DNA from: Limnochordia bacterium
GTDB lineage: Bacteria > Bacillota > Limnochordia > Darwinibacteriales > B1SED10-159
Length of the DNA: 7,073 nucleotides
Reading direction: 5' to 3'
Assembly (NCBI GenBank): GCA_007132255.1
Contig: SLOZ01000464.1
Span: forward strand, 1 to 7,073
In this document: positions 1 to 6,276 of the stretch, piece by piece
Layout of the letters: every line of letters begins with the position of its first letter
Position numbering within the stretch: position 1 is the stretch's first letter
The notes under the pieces: model-generated
What the model was told of the DNA's origin: nothing
The model's input: the letters and a program-made list of their open reading frames with translations, nothing else
The model's database searches: none
Made by a program: the position numbers and the translations under genes

Positions 1-1044
1 CAGCTGATCCACACGGCCTTTGACCTTCTCGGTTTCTCCCTTACCTGACACGATGGTCGTCGTTTCTTTGGTGACGTGCACCTTACAGGCGGATCCTAGC
101 ATCTCGAGCGTTGCATTTTCCAGCTTCATACCCAGTTCTTCTGAAATCAGCTGCGCGCCGGTCAAAACGGCAATGTCTTCCAACATCGCCTTGCGGCGGT
201 CGCCAAAGCCCGGTGCCTTGATAGCACAAATCCTCAAGGTGCCGCGCAGTCGGTTGACTACTAGTGTAGCCAGAGCCTCTGCTTCCACATCTTCGGCAAT
301 GAGCACTAGCGGTTTACCGGTCCGCACAACTTGTTCAAGAATGGGAAGCAGATCCTTGATGGCTGTAATCTTTTTCTCGAAGACGAGAATATACGGTTCC
401 TCCAAAACAGCTTCCATGGCTTCAGGGTTCGTCACAAAATACGGTGATATATAACCGCGATCGAACTCCATACCCTCAACAACGTCCACCATGGTTTCGG
501 TGCCCTTGCTTTCTTCAATGGTGATGACACCGTCTTTACCTACTTTGTCCATGGCCTCTGCTACCAACTCACCAATTTCAGCTTCGTTAGCGGAAATCGC
601 CGCAACATGGGCAATGTCCTCACGAGTATTCACAGGGATTGCCATGGCATGCAGAGCTTGAATAGCCGCCTGCACTGCTTTGTCAATGCCACGCTTCAGC
701 GCTATGGGGTTCGCTCCCGCTTCCGTATTCTTCAAGCCTTCTTTGACAATGGCCTGTGCTAGAACGGTAGCTGTGGTGGTACCATCGCCGGCAATATCAT
801 TGGTTTTGCTGGCGACTTCTTTGCACAACTGAATCCCAAGGTTTTCGAAGGGATTTTTGCCGTCAATTTCCTGAGCCACTGTCACACCGTCTTTGGTGAT
901 CACTGGGGAGCCATACGAACGCTGAAGAACCACATTCCGACCCTTTGGACCCAATGTCACCTTTACGGCATCAGCAACGATGTCGACACCACGCTCTAAG
1001 CTCCGTCGCGCCACAGCGTTGTAGCGCATCTGTTTTGCTGCCAT
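1..1044 (-). CDS. groEL: Chaperonin GroEL (Hsp60), 3' part cut by window edge
   Basis: This is the 60 kDa chaperonin, which forms a cytoplasmic double ring and folds proteins with ATP and the GroES lid. I translated the minus strand from the ATG at 1044 and the frame stays open for 348 codons to the window edge. GroEL is usually about 540 residues, so roughly the last 190 are outside. Visible landmarks are the nucleotide-binding LGPKGRNVV (about residues 31-39), ITKDGVT with Asp52, and the DGTTTATVLAQA signature with catalytic Asp87. The apical stretch FDRGYISPYF (about 194-203) carries the substrate and GroES-binding aromatics, and KAPGFGDRRKAML is present. The start is chosen because GAGAGG at 1059-1054 sits about 8 nt upstream; an in-frame ATG at 1053 would leave no room for it. 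It follows groES by 44 bp and is surely co-transcribed. No frameshift or missing key residue is seen in the part present. Confidence 0.97.
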   Translation of the reverse strand, partial: MAAKQMRYNAVARRSLERGVDIVADAVKVTLGPKGRNVVLQRSYGSPVITKDGVTVAQEIDGKNPFENLGIQLCKEVASKTNDIAGDGTTTATVLAQAIVKEGLKNTEAGANPIALKRGIDKAVQAAIQALHAMAIPVNTREDIAHVAAISANEAEIGELVAEAMDKVGKDGVITIEESKGTETMVDVVEGMEFDRGYISPYFVTNPEAMEAVLEEPYILVFEKKITAIKDLLPILEQVVRTGKPLVLIAEDVEAEALATLVVNRLRGTLRICAIKAPGFGDRRKAMLEDIAVLTGAQLISEELGMKLENATLEMLGSACKVHVTKETTTIVSGKGETEKVKGRVDQL

Positions 1045-1088
1045 ATCTATCATCCTCTCGGTAGTCGTTCACAGCAAGTCTTTATCCT

Positions 1089-1376
1089 TTATTGACACAA
1101 CGCTAAAACATCGCTTTCTTTGAACATGACCAGGGTCTCTCCGTCTATTTTGACGTCAACGCCACCATATTTCGGCAGTAGGACCCTATCACCAACGTTA
1201 ACCCGCATCGGACACCGTCTACTACCGTCTTTGGTAAACAGACCTTCGCCAACAGCTAGAACTTCACCAATTTGAGACTTTTCCTTCGCCGTGTCCGGCA
1301 GAACCAACCCGCTGCTGGTTACAGACTCCTCTTCCACTCTACGCACTAACACTCCATCATGCAATGGCCGAAGCAC
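1089..1376 (-). CDS. groES: Co-chaperonin GroES (Hsp10)
   Basis: GroES is the heptameric lid that caps the GroEL ring in the cytoplasm. The protein begins (M)LRPLHDGVLVRR, matching the family N-terminus (I/L-RPLxDRV). It then has the mobile loop with SSGLVLPDTAKEKSQ, whose LVL replaces the more usual IVL contact with GroEL, and ends with VGDRVLLPKYGGVDVKIDGE and ESDVLAL. I place the start at the GTG at 1376, giving 95 residues, the normal family length. AGGAGG at 1390-1385 lies 8 nt upstream. An ATG at 1406 and a GTG at 1421 are in frame but add 10-15 residues absent from the family, have no ribosome binding site, and lie at or inside the CIRCE operator. It is the first gene of the groES-groEL operon, followed by groEL after 44 bp. 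The sequence is somewhat divergent (RRCPMRVN and a C-terminal LCQ) but looks functional. Confidence 0.96.
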   Translation of the reverse strand: MLRPLHDGVLVRRVEEESVTSSGLVLPDTAKEKSQIGEVLAVGEGLFTKDGSRRCPMRVNVGDRVLLPKYGGVDVKIDGETLVMFKESDVLALCQ

Positions 1377-1383
1377 AGCAAAC

Positions 1384-1390
1384 ACCTCCT
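1384..1390 (-). promoter_or_regulatory. Ribosome binding site fixing the groES start
   Basis: Read on the minus strand this is AGGAGGT, a near-perfect Shine-Dalgarno sequence. It is 7-8 nt before the GTG at 1376 and lies inside the longer open frame, so it argues that translation begins at GTG 1376 and not at the ATG at 1406. Confidence 0.85.
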
Positions 1391-1405
1391 GTGTATGTTT
1401 TGTCA

Positions 1406-1432
1406 TTAGCACTCGCGACACGAGAGTGCTAC
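1406..1432 (-). promoter_or_regulatory. CIRCE operator (HrcA binding site)
   Basis: On the plus strand the arms are TTAGCACTC (1406-1414) and GAGTGCTAC (1424-1432), separated by exactly 9 nt. The CIRCE consensus is TTAGCACTC-N9-GAGTGCTAA, so only the final base differs. CIRCE is the known operator of the heat-shock repressor HrcA. Here it starts within a few bases of the predicted transcription start and occupies the 5' untranslated region of groES, as is usual for groESL in Gram-positive bacteria. hrcA itself is not in the window. Confidence 0.96.
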
Positions 1433-1439
1433 TAACTTA

Positions 1440-1467
1440 AATATATATCATTTTTGCGCAGTGTCAA
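1440..1467 (-). promoter_or_regulatory. Sigma-A-type promoter of groES-groEL
   Basis: On the minus strand there is a perfect -35 box TTGACA (1467-1462), a 16 nt spacer, and TATATT (1445-1440) as the -10 box. Transcription should start near 1434, right at the outer edge of the CIRCE element, so HrcA would block polymerase at the start site. The AT-rich run ATATATATTTAA offers other -10 registers one or two bases away. Confidence 0.8.
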
Positions 1468-1570
1468 TATCAAAAACGAAAATCTTTACACTTGTTTTGC
1501 AGGTACAGATAGAGGAAGGACTGAATCACCACAGTGTTGGCAATTATCGGTAGGAGAGGGGTCAATCATT

Positions 1571-2500
1571 ATGGGCATTTGGGTAGTGGCCTTGGGAGGA
1601 AATGCGATTCTGCAGCCAAAGCAGAAAGGCACCGTCGACGGGCAATGGCGCAATGTGACGGCTGCGGCTGAGCAGGTACTGCAGCTCAGAGCCCAAGGAC
1701 ACCAAGTCATCGTCACACACGGAAATGGTCCCCAAGTAGGCAGCATTTTGAAACAACAGGAACTGGCGGCAGCAGCCATTCCACCCATGCCGTTGGATAT
1801 CTGTGGAGCCCAGACCCAAGGTATGCTGGGTTATATGCTTCAACACAGTCTGAACGTACTCCTAGCAGAACAGCATGCTTCGGCACGGGCCATTGCCTTG
1901 GTGACACAGGTGATCGTGGACGCTGACGACCCGGCGTTCATGAACCCATCCAAGCCTGTAGGCAGCTTCGCCGCCGAGACCGTGGCTCGCAAGCGAATGG
2001 CTGCGGGGGAGACGTGGGTTGAGGATGCCGGACGCGGTTGGCGAAGAGTTGTCGCATCACCGCTGCCACAGCGTATCCTTAATTTAGAGGCGATTCGAAG
2101 CCTCGTTGAACAAGGCTTTTTAGTCATCGCTGCGGGTGGTGGTGGTATTCCGACAGTCACGGGAAATCGGTTTGCAGTACCGCCGGAAGCCGTGATTGAC
2201 AAAGACAGAACCGCGGCTTTGCTCGCCACCAACATGGAGGCTTCCGGACTTTTAATCTTAACGGATGTGGAATACGTCTGCCTCAATTATAGAACCCCAC
2301 AAGAACAGCCCCTGAAGGTGATCACTACCGAAGAAGCGCAGCGTTACTTGGAAGCAGGTCACTTTCAAAGAGGCAGCATGGGACCGAAAGTGGAGGCAGT
2401 AGTATCGGTCGCTCGCAGCGGTGGTACGGGAATAATCGGTCGCCTTGACCAAGCCGCCGCTGCCATGGCAGGAAACACGGGAACTCAAGTTGTTCCATAA
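1571..2500 (+). CDS. arcC: Carbamate kinase
   Basis: This enzyme interconverts carbamoyl phosphate plus ADP with carbamate plus ATP in the cytoplasm, usually as the ATP-yielding last step of arginine, agmatine or ureide breakdown. From ATG 1571 it has 309 residues, the normal family length (about 310). Motifs of the amino acid kinase fold are all present: ALGGNA (7-12), HGNGPQVG (50-57), the AGGGGIP loop (188-194), VIDKD (208-212) and GSMGPKV (268-274). The open frame extends 39 codons upstream to a TTG at 1454, but that part lies in the promoter region and does not resemble the family; GGAGAGGGG at 1553-1561 supports ATG 1571. It is divergent from groES, with 194 bp between the two starts. 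No arcA (deiminase) or arcB (transcarbamylase) neighbour is visible; the next gene is a purine permease. A weak -35-like TTTACA at 1485-1490 has no good -10 partner, so I do not call a promoter. The symbol follows the family, not proof of an arginine role. Confidence 0.95.
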   Translation: MGIWVVALGGNAILQPKQKGTVDGQWRNVTAAAEQVLQLRAQGHQVIVTHGNGPQVGSILKQQELAAAAIPPMPLDICGAQTQGMLGYMLQHSLNVLLAEQHASARAIALVTQVIVDADDPAFMNPSKPVGSFAAETVARKRMAAGETWVEDAGRGWRRVVASPLPQRILNLEAIRSLVEQGFLVIAAGGGGIPTVTGNRFAVPPEAVIDKDRTAALLATNMEASGLLILTDVEYVCLNYRTPQEQPLKVITTEEAQRYLEAGHFQRGSMGPKVEAVVSVARSGGTGIIGRLDQAAAAMAGNTGTQVVP

Positions 2501-2732
2501 CTCGGACGCAGAAACTTGGCTATTCTGCCTTGCTCTTGCATGGAGACTGACGAAACTCGTCAACAGAAAGGGCGTGCTGCATAATGCCGGGAGAGGTCCA
2601 ACGGTGGCACTGCCCACTAACCACAAAAAATACGAACAATATTTTGTTTCTTGAAGGAATCTAACGACATAAGGCGAATAATATTCCTCGGAACGCACTC
2701 TATCCAAAGGAAAAAAGGGAGGAATTCAACGC
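2501..2732 (+). other. Intergenic leader between arcC and the purine permease
   Basis: This 232 bp stretch holds no gene. It contains several short inverted repeats: TGACGA-AAC-TCGTCA at 2548-2562, an AT-rich AACAA-TATT-TTGTT at 2635-2648, and GAATA-A-TATTC at 2676-2686. None is followed by a T-run, so no intrinsic terminator separates arcC from the permease. I looked for a purine riboswitch (conserved ATAAT, GATATGG and TCTACC segments) and did not find one. No convincing promoter is seen; TAATAT at 2679-2684 could be a -10 box but lacks a well-placed -35. Co-transcription with arcC or an unrecognised promoter are both possible. Confidence 0.5.
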
Positions 2733-4079
2733 ATGTCGCAGAATCAAGCAAACGTACCAGCCGACGACAGCTTCTTCGAACGGGTCTTTAAGCTTAGTGA
2801 AAACCGCACGAACTTCAAGACAGAAATCATTGCTGGCTTAACGACGTTTATGACCATGGTCTACATCATCTTTGTCAATCCCAGCATTCTCAGCGAAGCC
2901 GGGATGAACTGGAACGGTGTCTTCATCGCTACTATTTTGGCATCAGCCATCGGAACCTTGGTCATGGCGTTTTCTACGAACTATCCCTTCGCGCTAGCGC
3001 CCGGAATGGGCTTGAACGCCTTTTTTGCTTTCAGTATCGTTCTCGGTATGGGAGTTTCTTGGCAAGTGGCTTTGGGCTTGGTATTCATTGAAGGTGTCTT
3101 ATTCATTCTGTTGAGCATTACGAATTTCCGGACGGCATTGGTCAATAGCATTCCGATGTCCTTGAAGGCTGCCATCAGTGCCGGGATTGGTTTGTTCATT
3201 GCCTTTATTGGTTTCCAGAACGCAGGCATCGTGGAAGCCTATCCGGCCACCATCGTCAGTCTAGGTGCTCTAACGAGTCCGGAAGTCATGGTCACTTGGG
3301 TAGGTCTGTTAGTTGCCGGGGTTCTCTACGCCCTAAAGATCAAAGGTGCTCTGCTGTGGAGCATAGTTGCCGCCACCTTGTTTGGTATGATCCCGAGCAT
3401 TGGTGTGACGGGCGCTTTTAATGGTATTTTTGCACTGCCAAGTTGGGGGGATTTTACATCCGTGGCTTTCCAACTGGACATTGCTGGGGCCATTAATCTC
3501 GGATTGATCGGCGTCATGCTGTCCCTATTGATCGTCGACTTATTTGATACAGCCGGAACCCTTGTGGGAGTGGCTACCCAGGCTGGTTATCTCGACAAGG
3601 ATGGCAACCTTCCCAAGGCAGACAAGGCTCTGCTATCGGATGCTATCGCCACCACAAGTGGTGCCCTTTTAGGAACGAGCACGACCACAACATATATCGA
3701 AAGTGCCTCTGGCGTCTCTGAAGGTGGCCGTACAGGCCTGACCGGTGTCACAGTGGCGATTTTGTTTTTGCTGTCGCTGTTTATCATGCCGTTAGTAGGC
3801 ATTGTTCCCGGAGCTGCTACAGCCCCAGCGCTCATCATCGTTGGTATCTTGATGATGAAGAGTGTTACGAAGATTAACTGGGATGACTTCAGTGATGCGC
3901 TGCCGGCGTTTTTGACCATGGTGATGATGCCTTTCTCCTATAGCATTTCTGACGGCATCGCACTGGGTTTCATTTCGTATTCGCTTTTGAATCTCATCAT
4001 CGGACGTCGGGACAAGACCAACTGGATCATCAACTGCATCGCAGTCATCTTCGTCCTCTATTTCGTCTTTCTCCACTAG
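2733..4079 (+). CDS. NCS2-family purine permease (guanine/hypoxanthine or adenine type, AzgA/PbuG-like)
   Basis: A 448-residue inner-membrane protein that probably imports a purine base with protons. It is hydrophobic through most of its length, with about a dozen membrane segments after a short polar N-terminus. Family marks of the AzgA/PbuG/GhxP branch (COG2252 type) are NRTNFKTEIIAGLTTFMTM near the N-terminus, APGMGLNAFFAF (89-100), the transport motif DLFDTAGTLVGV (269-280), GTSTTTTYIESASGVSEGG (314-332) and MPFSYSISDGIALGFISY near the C-terminus. The Asp/Glu residues in DLFDTAGT and IESASG correspond to substrate-binding positions known in this family. Length fits (usually 430-460). ATG 2733 has GGGAGGA 9 nt upstream. 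It follows arcC by 232 bp and is closed by a strong terminator. Substrate cannot be told from sequence alone: guanine, hypoxanthine, adenine or xanthine are all possible, so I give no symbol. Confidence 0.93.
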   Translation: MSQNQANVPADDSFFERVFKLSENRTNFKTEIIAGLTTFMTMVYIIFVNPSILSEAGMNWNGVFIATILASAIGTLVMAFSTNYPFALAPGMGLNAFFAFSIVLGMGVSWQVALGLVFIEGVLFILLSITNFRTALVNSIPMSLKAAISAGIGLFIAFIGFQNAGIVEAYPATIVSLGALTSPEVMVTWVGLLVAGVLYALKIKGALLWSIVAATLFGMIPSIGVTGAFNGIFALPSWGDFTSVAFQLDIAGAINLGLIGVMLSLLIVDLFDTAGTLVGVATQAGYLDKDGNLPKADKALLSDAIATTSGALLGTSTTTTYIESASGVSEGGRTGLTGVTVAILFLLSLFIMPLVGIVPGAATAPALIIVGILMMKSVTKINWDDFSDALPAFLTMVMMPFSYSISDGIALGFISYSLLNLIIGRRDKTNWIINCIAVIFVLYFVFLH

Positions 4080-4087
4080 AGTCATCT

Positions 4088-4123
4088 GCGGGCTGCTTCC
4101 TAAAAGGAGCGGCTCGCTTTCTT
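4088..4123 (+). terminator. Rho-independent terminator after the purine permease
   Basis: Left arm GCGGGCTGCTTCCT (4088-4101) and right arm AGGAGCGGCTCGC (4105-4117) pair over 13 positions with two G-U pairs and one bulged T, closing an AAA loop. The tract TTTCTT (4118-4123) follows. It starts 8 nt after the permease stop and ends the permease transcript, setting the two-component genes apart from it. Confidence 0.87.
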
Positions 4124-4147
4124 AAAGATCTCTTTATGATTATGCGG

Positions 4148-4153
4148 TACAAT
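4148..4153 (+). promoter_or_regulatory. Candidate -10 box for the two-component operon
   Basis: TACAAT matches the sigma-A -10 consensus at five of six positions and lies between the terminator and the response regulator start, where a promoter is expected. No good -35 box lies 16-18 nt upstream, and there is no TG extension at the correct place, so the promoter may be weak or need an activator. Transcription starting near 4160 would give a very short leader that begins at the ribosome binding site. Confidence 0.35.
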
Positions 4154-4172
4154 GATTCTAGGTGGTGATTGT

Positions 4173-4868
4173 ATGGCAATCAAAATCCTAGTCATTGAAG
4201 ATGAAGAACGTATCGGCCGTTTGGTAGCTGCGTATCTTGCGCGCGAAGGGTTTTCTGTTGACGTAATGGACGATGGTGAGCGAGCCCTGGACTATCTTGG
4301 AACTCACGCGCCAGACTTGATCATTCTTGATCTGATGCTTCCGCGAGTTTCTGGAGAAGAGATCTGCCGCTATGTGAGGGCCCAGGGCGAAACGCCGATC
4401 ATCATGCTGACCGCCAAAGCTGACGAAGACGCCAAGGTTTTGGGGCTCGAGTTAGGTGCCGATGATTATGTGACCAAACCGTTTAGTCCCCGGGAGCTTA
4501 CGGCCAGGGTAAAATCGCTGTTGCGTCGCACCCATCGTTTAGGCTTGGAGCCCTTCCAAAGTGCAGACGGCAGTCTGGTAATCGATTGGGAAAAACATCG
4601 TGTTTGGCTGCGGGATGCGGCCGTCAATTTGACTCCGACAGAATTTAAGCTGTTGGCCATTCTGGCCAAGAGTCCCGGACGCGCTTTTTCTCGGCAAGAA
4701 CTGGCTGACCGCATCTTCGGTTTGGAATACGATGGTTACGAGGACTCCATCTATGTGCACGTGAAAAATCTACGACAAAAACTGGAAGCTCACAGCAGTG
4801 AGCGGCGCATTGCTACCGTCTACGGGATCGGGTACCGTTGGGAGGATGAAGTCAATGGCTCGGTTTAA
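4173..4868 (+). CDS. OmpR/PhoB-family response regulator
   Basis: A cytoplasmic DNA-binding regulator of 231 residues, the normal length for this family. The receiver domain (about 1-120) has the acidic pair Glu9/Asp10, the phospho-acceptor Asp53 in LIILDLMLP, Thr80 in IIMLTAKA and Lys102 in the VTKPF motif, so all residues for phosphorylation and switching are present. The winged-helix domain (about 130-226) contains LTPTEFKLLAILAKSPGRAFSR, broken here only by normal spacing, then DSIYVHVKNLRQKLE and the YGIGYRW wing. I use ATG 4173 because AGGTGG (4160-4165) sits 7 nt upstream. The ATG at 4152 would put that site inside the gene and add seven atypical residues. Its last 14 bases overlap the sensor kinase gene, so the two are translationally coupled partners. 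The target genes are not evident; the flanking purine genes are candidates only by position. Confidence 0.95.
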   Translation: MAIKILVIEDEERIGRLVAAYLAREGFSVDVMDDGERALDYLGTHAPDLIILDLMLPRVSGEEICRYVRAQGETPIIMLTAKADEDAKVLGLELGADDYVTKPFSPRELTARVKSLLRRTHRLGLEPFQSADGSLVIDWEKHRVWLRDAAVNLTPTEFKLLAILAKSPGRAFSRQELADRIFGLEYDGYEDSIYVHVKNLRQKLEAHSSERRIATVYGIGYRWEDEVNGSV

Positions 4869-6249
4869 CCTGCGCTGGAAACTGGTCCTATACTTCATCG
4901 GCTTGACAGCCGCCACGATTTTCTTGGTCGCGTGGTCCATCAATTACGCTCTCGACCGTCAGTTTTCACAGTACCTTGTAGCTTTGGAGGAACAGCGAAG
5001 CGCCGTTGTGGCTGAAGCTGTTAAAGACGTTTTTCGGGAAACACGCAGCTGGCAGTTGGCCACTCCAGAATTGGCTAGACTGTCGTCCATGACCAATCGC
5101 TGGATCCAAGTTATGGATGCCCGCGGGCAAGTGATCTTTGACAGCGCTGTTGAACGGAGAGGCATGACCATGATGCATGGCCGCCGGCTGCCCATCCAAC
5201 CGCCCAGTGATGCTTATATTGTCTCACTGCCGTTGGTGATTGACGATCAAGTGGTGGGCCAAGCCCGGTTGGGGTCGCTCATCACCGAACAGGGTGTGTT
5301 TTCCCAAGAGGACCTGCACTTCCGGGCAACGATCAACCGATCCATCTATTGGGCTGGAGCAGCAGCAGTCGTCTTAGCAGCGCTTCTCAGCTTATTGTTG
5401 TCCCAGCGCTTCATGGGTCCGCTGCAGAGTTTGACACGTGCGGCGCGCCGCATGGCCCGCGGCGAACTGGACCAAAAGGTCCCGCTGAGAGGTCACGACG
5501 AACTGGCTTACCTAGCAGGAGCGTTCAATGACATGGCAAATAGCCTCACCCAGTTAGAGCACCTGCGGCGCAAGGCAGCCGCCGATATATCTCATGAGCT
5601 GCGGACCCCCCTGACAACGATTCGCGGCTACATTGAAGGGATGCGCGACGGTGTTGTCGCGGTGAACGACAGCAACTGGCACGCCATTGAAAACGATGTG
5701 GATCGCTTGGCTCGGTTGGTGACAGATCTCCAGGACTTAGCCCAAGCAGAAGCGCCGTTGTGGCACAAAGAACGATTTAGTCTAAATGCCGTGGTTCAGG
5801 CGGCGCTGGATCAAGTGGGCTACCTAGAGTCGGAGAAAGAGCTCCGCTGGACGATCCAAGAAGAACACGACCGCATCGAAATTCTTGGACAGCCGGGAAA
5901 ATTGGCCCAAGTCTGCAACAACCTTTTCCAGAATGCCGCCAAGTACTCGCCAAATCACGGTGAAATTCGGGTAACGCTATCGACTAGCCAGACGCATGCT
6001 GAACTTTGGGTGGAAGATGATGGACCGGGCGTTCCCAACGAACAGATTCCCTTGGTCTTTGAACGCTTTTATCGAGTGGATTCGTCACGTACCCGCTCCA
6101 CTGGGGGATCCGGTATTGGTTTGACCATCGCCAAGGAAATCGTCCATGGACACGACGGCAAAATCTTCATAGACAGCACCTACGAGTTGGGAGCTCGGTT
6201 CGTTGTGCAGCTGCCGTTGGCTGCCACGACGCACGAGCTCACTGGTTGA
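4855..6249 (+). CDS. Sensor histidine kinase (BaeS-like, HAMP-containing)
   Basis: A membrane kinase of 464 residues, partner of the overlapping response regulator. Order of parts: membrane segment 1 (about 8-29), an extracytoplasmic sensor region of about 130 residues, membrane segment 2 (about 163-182), a HAMP linker (about 184-237, with DELAYLAGAFNDMANSL), a HisKA dimerisation domain with phospho-accepting His247 in ISHELRTPLTTIRGY, and an ATPase domain with the N box NLFQNAAKYS (Asn360), G1 box DDGPGVP (388-394), F box FERFYRVD and G2 box GGSGIGLTIAKE. All catalytic boxes are intact. The start at ATG 4855 is favoured because GGAGG (4841-4845) lies 9 nt upstream; ATG 4846 abuts that site and is less likely, and the GTG at 4798 lies deep in the regulator gene. 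The sensor region holds a short Met/His cluster (MTMMHGRR, 104-111). The signal it detects is unknown. purB follows 27 nt after its stop. Confidence 0.95.
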   Translation: MARFNLRWKLVLYFIGLTAATIFLVAWSINYALDRQFSQYLVALEEQRSAVVAEAVKDVFRETRSWQLATPELARLSSMTNRWIQVMDARGQVIFDSAVERRGMTMMHGRRLPIQPPSDAYIVSLPLVIDDQVVGQARLGSLITEQGVFSQEDLHFRATINRSIYWAGAAAVVLAALLSLLLSQRFMGPLQSLTRAARRMARGELDQKVPLRGHDELAYLAGAFNDMANSLTQLEHLRRKAAADISHELRTPLTTIRGYIEGMRDGVVAVNDSNWHAIENDVDRLARLVTDLQDLAQAEAPLWHKERFSLNAVVQAALDQVGYLESEKELRWTIQEEHDRIEILGQPGKLAQVCNNLFQNAAKYSPNHGEIRVTLSTSQTHAELWVEDDGPGVPNEQIPLVFERFYRVDSSRTRSTGGSGIGLTIAKEIVHGHDGKIFIDSTYELGARFVVQLPLAATTHELTG

Positions 6250-6263
6250 TCGGCAAACATGAA

Positions 6264-6268
6264 AGGAG
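6264..6268 (+). promoter_or_regulatory. Ribosome binding site fixing the purB start
   Basis: AGGAG lies 8 nt before the GTG at 6277. It falls inside the reading frame that would begin at the ATG at 6259, which has no ribosome binding site of its own. The site therefore decides in favour of GTG 6277. Confidence 0.75.
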
Positions 6269-6276
6269 CACGCACG

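Noticed and set aside
20..454. Open frame of 144 codons on the plus strand
   Set aside because: It lies wholly antisense to groEL, whose minus-strand translation is clearly a chaperonin; the plus-strand product is low-complexity and Ser-rich with no family resemblance.
1454..1570. N-terminal extension of the carbamate kinase frame from a TTG
   Set aside because: It overlaps the groES promoter region, shows no similarity to the family, and ATG 1571 has its own ribosome binding site and gives the normal length.
1840..2286. Minus-strand frames opposite arcC, and similar ones opposite the permease, regulator and kinase
   Set aside because: They are shadows of well-supported plus-strand genes and have no family resemblance.
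2548..2562. Hairpin TGACGA-AAC-TCGTCA as an arcC terminator
   Set aside because: The stem is only 6 bp and it is followed by an A/G-rich stretch, not a T-run.
2445..2654. Small 69-codon plus-strand frame spanning the end of arcC
   Set aside because: It overlaps arcC in another frame, has no clear ribosome binding site and no recognisable product.
2501..2732. Purine, preQ1 or guanidine riboswitch before the permease
   Set aside because: I checked for the conserved segments I know and found none; short ACGG and ATAAT matches are isolated.
6259..6276. ATG at 6259 as the purB start
   Set aside because: It has no ribosome binding site upstream and would bury AGGAG in the coding region; GTG 6277 gives a family-like N-terminus.
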